Below are positions 1-4,881 of a stretch of 5,017 bases of DNA, one piece after another; positions within the stretch are counted from its first letter, which is position 1, and the number at the start of each line of letters is the position of its first letter. Where the stretch lies: positions 1 through 5,017 of the forward strand of contig CALZFJ010000179.1 of the NCBI GenBank assembly GCA_945645715.1, in the 5' to 3' direction. The translations under genes and the position numbers were made by a program. The notes under the pieces are model-generated. The model was not told the DNA's origin. It searched no databases and was given only the letters and a program-made list of their open reading frames with translations. This DNA comes from an uncultured Prevotellaceae bacterium (lineage in GTDB: Bacteria > Bacteroidota > Bacteroidia > Bacteroidales > Muribaculaceae).

Positions 1-1
1 A

Positions 2-295
2 TGGATAATCGACATAAAGGGCTACAAGGCATGGAGCCGGTTCTTTGAGTCGTTTGGCATCAATCCGCTGTTCCTCTATGTGCTTGGCGGCGTGCTTGGC
101 ATACTGTTTGGAAGCGTGAAAGTGCCGATGGCAGATGGAATGATATCAATCAAGTCGCTGATATATAAGGAGGCACTCATTCCGCTGCTTGGCGATGCCA
201 CGGTAGCATCGTGTGTGTATGCGTTGCTCTTCGTATGCTTGAATTGGAGTATTGGTTATATATTGTATAAAAAGAAAATTTACATAAAGATATGA
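2..295 (+). CDS. murT: MurT-like DUF5009 / acyltransferase-type inner-membrane protein, C-terminal part
   Basis: This is the last 97 residues of a membrane protein whose 5' end lies outside the window; the frame is open from base 2 to the TGA at 293-295. The visible part begins WIIDIKGYKAW and continues SFGINPLFLY, a pattern I recognise from DUF5009 / heparan-alpha-glucosaminide N-acetyltransferase-like (NagX) proteins of Bacteroidetes. Two hydrophobic segments are seen, about residues 21-39 and 66-89, and the tail KKKIYIKI is basic and probably cytoplasmic. In Tannerella forsythia a DUF5009 protein encoded beside murK and murQ has been described as the MurNAc transporter MurT. The same neighbours here (4-base overlap with the kinase, MurQ beyond) support that role by context. 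The family name also covers putative acetyltransferases, so transport is inferred rather than shown. The GTG at 80 is internal to the frame and is not taken as a start. Confidence 0.8.
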   Translation, partial: WIIDIKGYKAWSRFFESFGINPLFLYVLGGVLGILFGSVKVPMADGMISIKSLIYKEALIPLLGDATVASCVYALLFVCLNWSIGYILYKKKIYIKI

Positions 296-1134
296 TTTTA
301 ATAGCTGACTGTGGATCGACCAAAATAGATTGGTGCGTCCTCAATGGTAAAGAGAAAGTGGCTCAAGTGTTCACCTGCGGTATGAACGCAATGATGCTCA
401 CAGAGGAGGAAATGTTTGAGACAATCAAGAAAGAGCTCGTTCCTCAATTAAACGGTATGGAAATTACCGAAGTGTATTACTATGGTGCAGGCTGCCTATT
501 TGAGAATGTGTGCAACAATGTGCGCAATGCCATAAAGCGTAACATTCCTTCTGCCGAGAAGATAGAGGTGCAGAGCGACCTGCTTGCTGCTGCACGCGCA
601 CTGTGCGGCGATAAACCGGGCATAGCTTGCATTCTTGGCACCGGCTCCAACTCGTGCTACTACGATGGCAAGGAGATAGTGGATAATGTGTCGCCTCTTG
701 GCTATATTCTTGGTGATGAGGGTAGTGGCGCTGTTCTTGGAAAGCTCCTTGTGGGCGATGTGCTTAAGAACCAGCTTCCGAAGGAGCTTTGCGACAAATT
801 CATGGAGCAATTCGGACTGACCCGCCAGATTATCATCGAGAATGTGTATCGCAAGCCGGCTGCCAACCGCTTCCTTGCTTCGCTTTCTCCGTTCCTGATT
901 CAGAACATCGAGGAGCCGGCAGTGCATCGCCTCGTGCTCAACGCATTCAAGGCATTCTTTGTGCGCAACATTGAGAATTATGCCAACTACAAGGAGATGC
1001 CTGTGAGCTTTGTAGGCTCAATTGCCTGCTACTATAAGGACGTGCTCAAGGAGGCCGCCGATGCACTCTACATCAAGCTTGGCACTATCATCAAGAGCCC
1101 TATGGAGGGATTGCTTGAGTATCACTCAAAGTGA
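292..1134 (+). CDS. murK: BadF/BadG/BcrA/BcrD-family amino-sugar kinase, probable MurNAc kinase (MurK-like)
   Basis: A 280-residue cytoplasmic kinase of the ASKHA fold, related to N-acetylglucosamine kinases. Seen in order: the phosphate-1 motif DCGSTK at residues 6-11; SDLLAAAR from residue 95, where Asp96 is the likely catalytic base; GTGSN at 116-120; GDEGSG at 141-146; and GSIA at 242-245 in the adenosine-binding region. The length is normal for Bacteroidales members and the end SPMEGLLEYHSK looks native. The ATG at 292 overlaps the upstream TGA as ATGA, which supports this start and translational coupling to the transporter. Placed between a MurT-like gene and murQ, it most likely phosphorylates MurNAc at O6 to make the MurQ substrate. 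GlcNAc phosphorylation is an alternative or additional activity, because the family includes GlcNAc kinases and specificity cannot be read from the sequence. The stop codon lies inside the first unit of a heptamer repeat. Confidence 0.88.
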   Translation: MILIADCGSTKIDWCVLNGKEKVAQVFTCGMNAMMLTEEEMFETIKKELVPQLNGMEITEVYYYGAGCLFENVCNNVRNAIKRNIPSAEKIEVQSDLLAAARALCGDKPGIACILGTGSNSCYYDGKEIVDNVSPLGYILGDEGSGAVLGKLLVGDVLKNQLPKELCDKFMEQFGLTRQIIIENVYRKPAANRFLASLSPFLIQNIEEPAVHRLVLNAFKAFFVRNIENYANYKEMPVSFVGSIACYYKDVLKEAADALYIKLGTIIKSPMEGLLEYHSK

Positions 1135-1172
1135 GAGGTGAGAAGTGAGAGGTGAGAGGTAAGAGGTGAGAG
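1131..1172 (+). repeat. Six tandem heptamers (GTGAGAG) across the murK stop codon
   Basis: Six uninterrupted 7-base units fill these 42 bases. Units 1, 3, 4 and 6 read GTGAGAG, unit 2 reads GTGAGAA and unit 5 reads GTAAGAG. The first unit contains the last base of the final Lys codon and the TGA stop of murK (1132-1134), so changes in copy number would alter only the gap to murQ and not the kinase. Unit junctions create GAGGTGA three times (1135-1141, 1149-1155, 1163-1169), which resembles an extended Shine-Dalgarno sequence, although no start codon follows at a suitable distance. The strand is strongly purine-rich, with only one T per unit. It is probably a microsatellite-like array arising by slippage; no function can be assigned. 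Confidence 0.9.
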
Positions 1173-1196
1173 AGCCTTTGGAGGGATACTTGATGC
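1172..1196 (+). repeat. Imperfect, decayed copy of the murK 3' end beyond the heptamer array
   Basis: Bases from 1172 resemble bases 1095-1119 inside murK. Both contain GAGCC, then TGGAGGGAT, then CTTGA in the same order, with two single-base gaps and very few mismatches in about 25 aligned positions. In the matching frame the downstream copy would read P-L-E-G-Y-L against P-M-E-G-L-L in the kinase tail. The offset is about 77 bases. This fits a local duplication of the gene end followed by decay, with the heptamer array between the two copies. The match is short, so chance or a shared low-complexity origin remains possible. The rest of the gap, 1197-1255, is AT-rich and shows no hairpin or convincing promoter. 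Confidence 0.45.
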
Positions 1197-1255
1197 TTCT
1201 TCCTCGGCACTTGATTATTCGATTTTAAATACACAAACTAAAAATAACGATAACT

Positions 1256-2071
1256 ATGGCATTTGTAAAGATTAGTGAACAATCGTCGCTATACAATGAC
1301 TTGGAGAAGAAGTCGGTGCTTGAGATTCTAACCGACATCAACACTGAGGACCACAAGGTGGCTGATGCGGTGCAGAAGGCGATTCCGCAAATCGAGAAGC
1401 TTGTGACCGGCATTGTAGAGCGCATGAAGCGTGGCGGCCGCATCTTCTATATGGGAGCAGGCACATCGGGTCGCCTCGGTGTGCTCGATGCATCGGAGAT
1501 TCCACCTACATTCGGTATGGACCCATCGTGGGTGATTGGCATCATCGCCGGTGGCGACACTGCACTGCGTAACCCGGTGGAGAATGCCGAAGACGACACC
1601 GCACAGGGCTGGAAGGACTTGCAGGCATTCAATGTGAACGAGAAGGACACCGTGATAGGTATTGCTGCCTCGGGAACTACGCCCTACGTGATTGGCGCCC
1701 TCAAGGAGGCTCGCGCTCACGGCTGCCTCACCGGCTCTATTTCGAGCAACCCCGATTCGCCTATCAGCGAGGCTGCCGAAGTGCCCATTGAGATGATAGT
1801 GGGTCCGGAGTATGTAACCGGAAGTTCGCGCATGAAGTCGGGAACCGGTCAGAAGATGATTTGCAACATGATCACAACCTCGGTGATGATAAAGATGGGG
1901 CGCGTGAAGGGCAACAAGATGGTTAATATGCAGCTGTCGAATGCCAAGCTCGTTGACCGCGGCACCCGCATGGTGGTGGAGGAGCTTGGACTTCCCTACG
2001 ATGAGGCAAAGCGCCTGTTGCTGCTCCATGGCTCGGTGAAGAATGCCGTAGATGCTTATAGAGGAGTGTAA
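1256..2071 (+). CDS. murQ: N-acetylmuramic acid 6-phosphate etherase MurQ
   Basis: This 271-residue cytoplasmic SIS-domain enzyme cleaves the D-lactyl ether of MurNAc-6-phosphate, giving GlcNAc-6-phosphate and D-lactate. Family marks are unmistakable: the sugar-phosphate-binding stretch YMGAGTSGRLGVLDASEIPP at residues 65-84; Glu81 in DASEIPP and Glu112 in ENAEDD, which correspond to the catalytic Glu83 and Glu114 of E. coli MurQ; GIAASGTTPYV; GPEYVTGSSRMKSGTGQK; and NMQLSNAKLVDRG. It is somewhat shorter than the E. coli enzyme at the C-terminus, which I take as normal for this lineage. The ATG at 1256 follows an A-rich leader and puts the conserved N-terminal Ser/Glu/Asn region in place. It sits 121 bases after the kinase and overlaps the next gene by one base (TAATG), so it is coupled to the SGNH hydrolase. 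It completes the MurNAc salvage route begun by the two upstream genes. Confidence 0.97.
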   Translation: MAFVKISEQSSLYNDLEKKSVLEILTDINTEDHKVADAVQKAIPQIEKLVTGIVERMKRGGRIFYMGAGTSGRLGVLDASEIPPTFGMDPSWVIGIIAGGDTALRNPVENAEDDTAQGWKDLQAFNVNEKDTVIGIAASGTTPYVIGALKEARAHGCLTGSISSNPDSPISEAAEVPIEMIVGPEYVTGSSRMKSGTGQKMICNMITTSVMIKMGRVKGNKMVNMQLSNAKLVDRGTRMVVEELGLPYDEAKRLLLLHGSVKNAVDAYRGV

Positions 2072-2739
2072 TGGCTATGAGAAAGTGGATAATGGCACTT
2101 GCTGCTGTGTGTGGCATAGCCGGAATGATGCAGGCACAGGAAAAATATGAATATAATGAGTTCTACTACCAGCGCAGCAGCCTCTTTGAGCTGCTGCCGG
2201 TGGGGAACGATGATATTGTGTTTTTCGGCAACAGCATCACCAATGGCTGTGAATGGCATGAGCTATTCGGCGACTCGCACATAAAGAACCGCGGCATATC
2301 GAGCGATGTGATTCAGGGTCTCTACGACCGCTGCGAGCCGATGATGAAGGGTCAGCCGCGAAAGGTGTTCCTGATGTGTGGTGTGAACGATATTTCGCAC
2401 AATCTCACTGCCGACAGTATTGCCACAGCTATGGAGAAGCTGATAGTGCACATGAAGGAGCTTTCGCCTCGCACCGAGATATACTTGCAGAGCATGTTGC
2501 CCATCAACAATGATTTCCGCCGCTACAAGGCAATGCTCGGCAAGGAGCAAGTGATAGTGGAGTGCAATGTGCGCTTCAAGGCACTTGCGGCGAAGCTCGG
2601 CGTGACGTGGATCGACCTCTATGCGCTGTTTGCCGATGCCGACGGGAAAATGCCGCGCCAATACACCAACGATGGCCTTCACTTGCTTGGCCCCGCCTAC
2701 ATAGTGTGGCGCGATGCCATCGCAAAGTATGTGAAATAG
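2071..2739 (+). CDS. Exported SGNH/GDSL-family hydrolase (possible carbohydrate or wall esterase)
   Basis: A 222-residue protein with an N-terminal signal peptide: basic MAMRK, a hydrophobic core at about residues 6-20, and likely cleavage after MQA (residue 22). There is no proper lipobox at Cys14, so a soluble periplasmic or secreted protein is expected. All SGNH blocks are present: GNSIT at 53-57 with nucleophile Ser55 (Asn replaces the usual Asp of GDS), Gly75 in NRGISSD, GVND at 104-107 with Asn106, and DGLH at 201-204 giving the Asp-His pair. The best family-level call is a GDSL-like lipase/acylhydrolase of the acetylhydrolase type. The ATG at 2071 overlaps the murQ stop (TAATG) and has GAGGAG at 2061-2066, four bases upstream, an unusually good ribosome-binding site for this lineage. 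Context suggests removal of O-acetyl or other acyl esters from peptidoglycan fragments before uptake, but the substrate is an inference. Confidence 0.88.
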   Translation: MAMRKWIMALAAVCGIAGMMQAQEKYEYNEFYYQRSSLFELLPVGNDDIVFFGNSITNGCEWHELFGDSHIKNRGISSDVIQGLYDRCEPMMKGQPRKVFLMCGVNDISHNLTADSIATAMEKLIVHMKELSPRTEIYLQSMLPINNDFRRYKAMLGKEQVIVECNVRFKALAAKLGVTWIDLYALFADADGKMPRQYTNDGLHLLGPAYIVWRDAIAKYVK

Positions 2740-2775
2740 AGATGTTGAGTTGTGTAATATAGCCCAAACAAAAGC

Positions 2776-2813
2776 AATGACCCCTGTCTCAGTTATTTGT
2801 GGCAGGGGTCATT
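2776..2813. terminator. Strong hairpin after the MurNAc cluster, probable (bidirectional?) terminator
   Basis: AATGACCCCTG at 2776-2786 pairs perfectly with CAGGGGTCATT at 2803-2813, an 11-bp stem. A G-T and a C-G pair can extend it to 13 bp with a 12-base loop. It lies 36 bases after the SGNH stop. On the + strand the following bases (CCTTC, then a run of A) make a poor T-tract. On the - strand the hairpin is followed by GCTTTTGTTT, a much better one. It probably ends the upstream operon, but its polarity would suit a - strand transcript at least as well. Confidence 0.72.
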
Positions 2814-2895
2814 CCTTCAAAAAGTTTGTTCTCATATAATTTCACTTTTAGAACGACCATGCAGTCTCGGTTGCATCACGGCATGGCTGTTCCAC

Positions 2896-2935
2896 AAATT
2901 TTCGACTTCTTTCCGGTATTGAGGAGAGAAAATTT
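2896..2935. promoter_or_regulatory. 8-bp inverted repeat in the spacer before the zeta-like kinase gene
   Basis: AAATTTTC at 2896-2903 and GAAAATTT at 2928-2935 are exact reverse complements separated by 24 bases, ending 35 bases before the -7 element at 2971. A weaker nested pair lies just upstream: CCATGC 2857-2862 with GCATGG 2881-2886, mutually exclusive with ATGCA 2859-2863 and TGCAT 2872-2876. Such spaced repeats can be operator half-sites, for example for autoregulation of a toxin-antitoxin-type operon. In AT-rich spacer an 8-bp match is not rare, so this is suggestive only. Confidence 0.3.
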
Positions 2936-2970
2936 AGGGTAGAATCAGCGTAATTCTCAGAATAAATAAT

Positions 2971-2978
2971 TATTTTTG
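2971..2978 (+). promoter_or_regulatory. Bacteroidetes-type promoter -7 element for the zeta-like kinase operon
   Basis: TATTTTTG matches the Bacteroidetes -7 consensus TAnnTTTG exactly and is followed by CA. The kinase ATG is at 2999, so transcription starting a few bases downstream would leave a 5' leader of roughly 10-20 bases. No clear TTTG -33 box is seen at the usual distance. The element overlaps a perfect 12-base palindrome, AAATAATTATTT at 2964-2975, which could be an operator or just AT-rich coincidence. The same decamer TATTTTTGCA occurs at 4801-4810 before the next transcription unit. Confidence 0.65.
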
Positions 2979-2998
2979 CATTTACATAATGGAATAGA

Positions 2999-3583
2999 AT
3001 GGAGAAGACACTCTACATAATCAGTGGATGTAATGGAGCCGGGAAAACAACGGCTTCATACACGGTATTGCCTGAGATATTAGATTGCAGGGAATACGTT
3101 AATGCTGATGAGATAGCAAAGGGTCTATCGCCTTTCAATCCGGAATCAGTTGCAATAGAAGCGGGACGCCTAATGCTTGAGAGGATAGATTATCTGATGA
3201 CAGCAGGAGTTTCTTTTTCAATAGAGACCACACTTGCAACCAAGTCGTATGTGAATCTTGTGAGACGAGCTCACAAACAAGGGTATAATGTGAAATTATT
3301 GTTTTTTTGGCTCGAATCGCCTGAAATGGCAAAACTACGAGTTGCGGAAAGAGTGGCAAAAGGTGGTCATAATATACCGGAAGACGTGATAGAACGAAGG
3401 TATTATGCCGGAATAAGAAATCTTTTCAATCTTTTCATGAATGAAGTGGATTATTGGGCTATTTTTATGAATACCAAGAAACCTATGACTTCGATAGCAG
3501 TTGGAGGAATGGCATTTGAGAAACATATAATTGAGGTAGAATTATATAACAAAATGGTTGAGATATGGCAGAACAAGAGGTGA
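2999..3583 (+). CDS. Zeta-toxin-like P-loop kinase (COG4185-type), putative toxin of a TA-like pair
   Basis: A 194-residue cytoplasmic P-loop NTPase. Visible: Walker A GCNGAGKT at residues 10-17; NADEIAKGLSP at 35-45, with Asp37 in the position of the zeta-family catalytic Asp; SIETTLATKSY at 74-84; and a basic lid region RVAKGGHNIPEDVIERRYY at 118-136, with Arg118 and Arg133/134 as candidate phosphate-binding residues. These are hallmarks of compact zeta-toxin / COG4185 ATPases, shorter than the roughly 250-290 residues of Gram-positive zeta and PezT. Known zeta toxins phosphorylate UDP-N-acetylglucosamine and block wall synthesis; the substrate here is unknown. The ATG at 2999 is chosen because the nearby ATG at 2989 meets a stop after two codons. 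The gene overlaps the small downstream gene by 19 bases. Its GC is about 40% (218 of 540 bases at 3001-3540), well below the flanking genes, and its codons are AT-rich, which suggests horizontal acquisition. Confidence 0.82.
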   Translation: MEKTLYIISGCNGAGKTTASYTVLPEILDCREYVNADEIAKGLSPFNPESVAIEAGRLMLERIDYLMTAGVSFSIETTLATKSYVNLVRRAHKQGYNVKLLFFWLESPEMAKLRVAERVAKGGHNIPEDVIERRYYAGIRNLFNLFMNEVDYWAIFMNTKKPMTSIAVGGMAFEKHIIEVELYNKMVEIWQNKR

Positions 3584-3747
3584 AAATATTCACAGAGAAG
3601 TTGCGGTGTGGGCTTCTGTTGGCAGAGAAGCGGCTGTTGCAGGAGCGTGCTGCACGTGGAGAGACTGTGATATTGTCGGACGAGCAAGGAAATCCTATTG
3701 TGGTGCCGGCAAAGGATATTATTGCTGCGCACAGGGAGTATCAGTGA
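3565..3747 (+). CDS. Small partner protein of the zeta-like kinase, candidate antitoxin
   Basis: A 60-residue cytoplasmic protein starting at the ATG at 3565, 19 bases inside the end of the kinase gene in another frame, so the two are probably coupled in translation. I recognise no named family. The pattern is a charged amphipathic helix at about residues 6-31 (FTEKLRCGLLLAEKRLLQER), a probable beta hairpin at 33-47 around SDEQGNP, and a short helix at 48-58 ending AAHREYQ. No helix-turn-helix or ribbon-helix-helix is evident. Small proteins with such a helix plus hairpin commonly accompany COG4185 ATPases, as I recall them, and the overlap makes an antitoxin role the leading guess. Here it follows the kinase, whereas in epsilon-zeta and PezAT the antitoxin comes first. 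It is GC-richer than the kinase (65 of 120 bases over 3601-3720). No SD-like sequence is visible. Confidence 0.68.
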   Translation: MAEQEVKIFTEKLRCGLLLAEKRLLQERAARGETVILSDEQGNPIVVPAKDIIAAHREYQ

Positions 3748-3818
3748 TAAGGTCTATGGTACACCGGTTGTGGTATGGGCTGCTGAGTGTGGCTATGTTT
3801 ATGTAAAACGGAATTGAT

Positions 3819-4760
3819 ATGGTGAAACTTGGAATTGTGATACCGTGCTACAATGAGGAGGCTGTGGTTGCCGACACGGCTGCTGAGGTGCTGGGGATTC
3901 TTGGCGACCTTGTGCAGCGTGAGGTGATTTCTGCCGATAGTTTTGTGCTCTTTGTGAACGATGGCAGTACCGACTCTACGTGGCAGCTTATTACAGGGCT
4001 TCACTCACAGGATAGCCGGGTGAAAGGGCTTAATCTGCTCAGCAATGTGGGCCAGCAGAATGCTATTATGGCAGGAATGATGACCGTGCGTGAGCGCGTG
4101 GATGCCGTTGTGACCATTGATGCCGACCTACAGGACGATATCACTTGCCTTGAGAAGATGCTCGGCTACTATAGCGAGGGGTGCGACATAGTGTATGGCG
4201 TGCGTGAGAGCCGTGAGGTGAATGGCTACTTCAAGCGCACCACGGCGCGAATGTTCTACCGCTTGCAGCGGGCACTTGGGGTGAAAATTGTGGACAACCA
4301 TGCCGATTTCCGCCTCATGAGCCGCCGTGCGCTCGATGAATTGGCAAAATACAAGGAGCGTGTGCTCTATCTGCGTGGCATTGTGCCGCTGCTGGGACTG
4401 CGGTCGTCTGAGGTGAGCTATCGTTTTCGTGAAAGAAAGGCGGGGAAGTCGAAATACACGCTCGGAAAGATGCTAAATCTGGGAGTAGATGGAATCACCG
4501 GCTTTTCGGCTACTCCCATCAACTATATTATCGGCACAGGCTGCCTGTTTCTTGTGGTGAGCTTCTTCATGATGCTTTATATCCTGTGGTCGTTCTTTGT
4601 GGGACGTGCTGTTTCGGGCTGGACCTCGATAATGCTCTCTATGTGGTTTATCGGGGCTATGATATTGCTGTCGATAGGGGTGATAGGGAAGTATATCGCC
4701 AATATATTTGCCGAGGTTAAGCGGCGCCCGCTCTATCACATCGACACCTTCCTCGACTGA
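3819..4760 (+). CDS. GT2 polyprenyl-phosphate glycosyltransferase (DPM1/GtrB-like) with two C-terminal membrane helices
   Basis: A 313-residue membrane-anchored family 2 glycosyltransferase. The GT-A domain shows VIPCYNEE at residues 7-14, NDGSTDST at 47-54, GQQNAIMAG at 78-86, the metal-binding DADLQDD at 101-107 (DxD is Asp101 and Asp103), HADFRLMSRRAL at 161-172, and RERKAGKSKYTLGKM at 204-218, the basic motif usual near the lipid-phosphate site. Two hydrophobic helices follow, about 236-261 and 271-293, then a cytoplasmic tail. This layout fits enzymes that move a sugar from a nucleotide donor to undecaprenyl or dolichyl phosphate at the inner leaflet, supplying glycan or lipid modification outside. 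Donor and final acceptor cannot be told. ATG 3819 is the first start before the conserved VIPCYNEE. It lies 71 bases after the small gene with no terminator between, so it may share the promoter at 2971. GC is high again (36 of 60 bases at 3841-3900), unlike the kinase. Confidence 0.93.
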   Translation: MVKLGIVIPCYNEEAVVADTAAEVLGILGDLVQREVISADSFVLFVNDGSTDSTWQLITGLHSQDSRVKGLNLLSNVGQQNAIMAGMMTVRERVDAVVTIDADLQDDITCLEKMLGYYSEGCDIVYGVRESREVNGYFKRTTARMFYRLQRALGVKIVDNHADFRLMSRRALDELAKYKERVLYLRGIVPLLGLRSSEVSYRFRERKAGKSKYTLGKMLNLGVDGITGFSATPINYIIGTGCLFLVVSFFMMLYILWSFFVGRAVSGWTSIMLSMWFIGAMILLSIGVIGKYIANIFAEVKRRPLYHIDTFLD

Positions 4761-4800
4761 TGAAGCGGGTGATTTGGTGAAAAATTGTTGAATAATCTCA

Positions 4801-4808
4801 TATTTTTG
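4801..4808 (+). promoter_or_regulatory. Bacteroidetes-type promoter -7 element for the secreted-protein gene
   Basis: TATTTTTG matches TAnnTTTG exactly and is followed by CA, as at 2971. Upstream, TTTG occurs at 4773-4776 and TTG at 4785-4787 and 4788-4790, but none sits at the ideal -33 spacing. With the start codon at 4882 the leader would be roughly 65-70 bases, AT-rich, and ending in an A-rich stretch (4862-4876). No terminator hairpin is seen between the glycosyltransferase stop and this element. Confidence 0.65.
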
Positions 4809-4881
4809 CAGTTGGGCTTTGATATGTGAATATTTAGGGCTAATTTTACAATTTTGAAACTGACAAAAACAAAAACAGGAT

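Noticed and set aside
496..927. - strand open frame of 143 codons opposite murK
   Set aside because: It lies inside the kinase gene, has low-information composition, and shows no upstream promoter or family resemblance.
1131..1172. Heptamer array as a CRISPR-like or attachment-site repeat
   Set aside because: Units are contiguous with no spacers and no adjacent cas, integrase or tRNA gene. A simple tandem repeat explains it.
1177..1255. Separate promoter for murQ in the murK-murQ gap
   Set aside because: No TAnnTTTG match is present; TTTG at 1177-1180 has no -7 partner at the right distance.
1328..2029. Long - strand open frame of 233 codons opposite murQ
   Set aside because: It is a codon-bias shadow of murQ: rich in His, Leu and Arg, without recognisable motifs, and lying wholly within a certain gene.
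3451..3732. - strand open frame of 93 codons opposite the kinase end and partner
   Set aside because: Shadow frame rich in Leu, Gln, Ser and Cys, with no motif. It would require full antisense overlap with two better-supported genes.
3794..3801. TATGTTTA as a -7 element for the glycosyltransferase
   Set aside because: It fails the final G of TAnnTTTG, and the nearest TTG is 23 bases upstream. Read-through from 2971 is as likely.
3558..3806. Alternative + strand frame of 82 codons across the small partner gene
   Set aside because: It uses a TTG start and its sequence looks random. The 60-codon frame from ATG 3565 has an ordered helix-hairpin-helix pattern and a natural overlap with the kinase.
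3756..3806. 16-codon hydrophobic ORF just before the glycosyltransferase
   Set aside because: Too short, no ribosome-binding site, and it is the tail of the rejected 82-codon frame.
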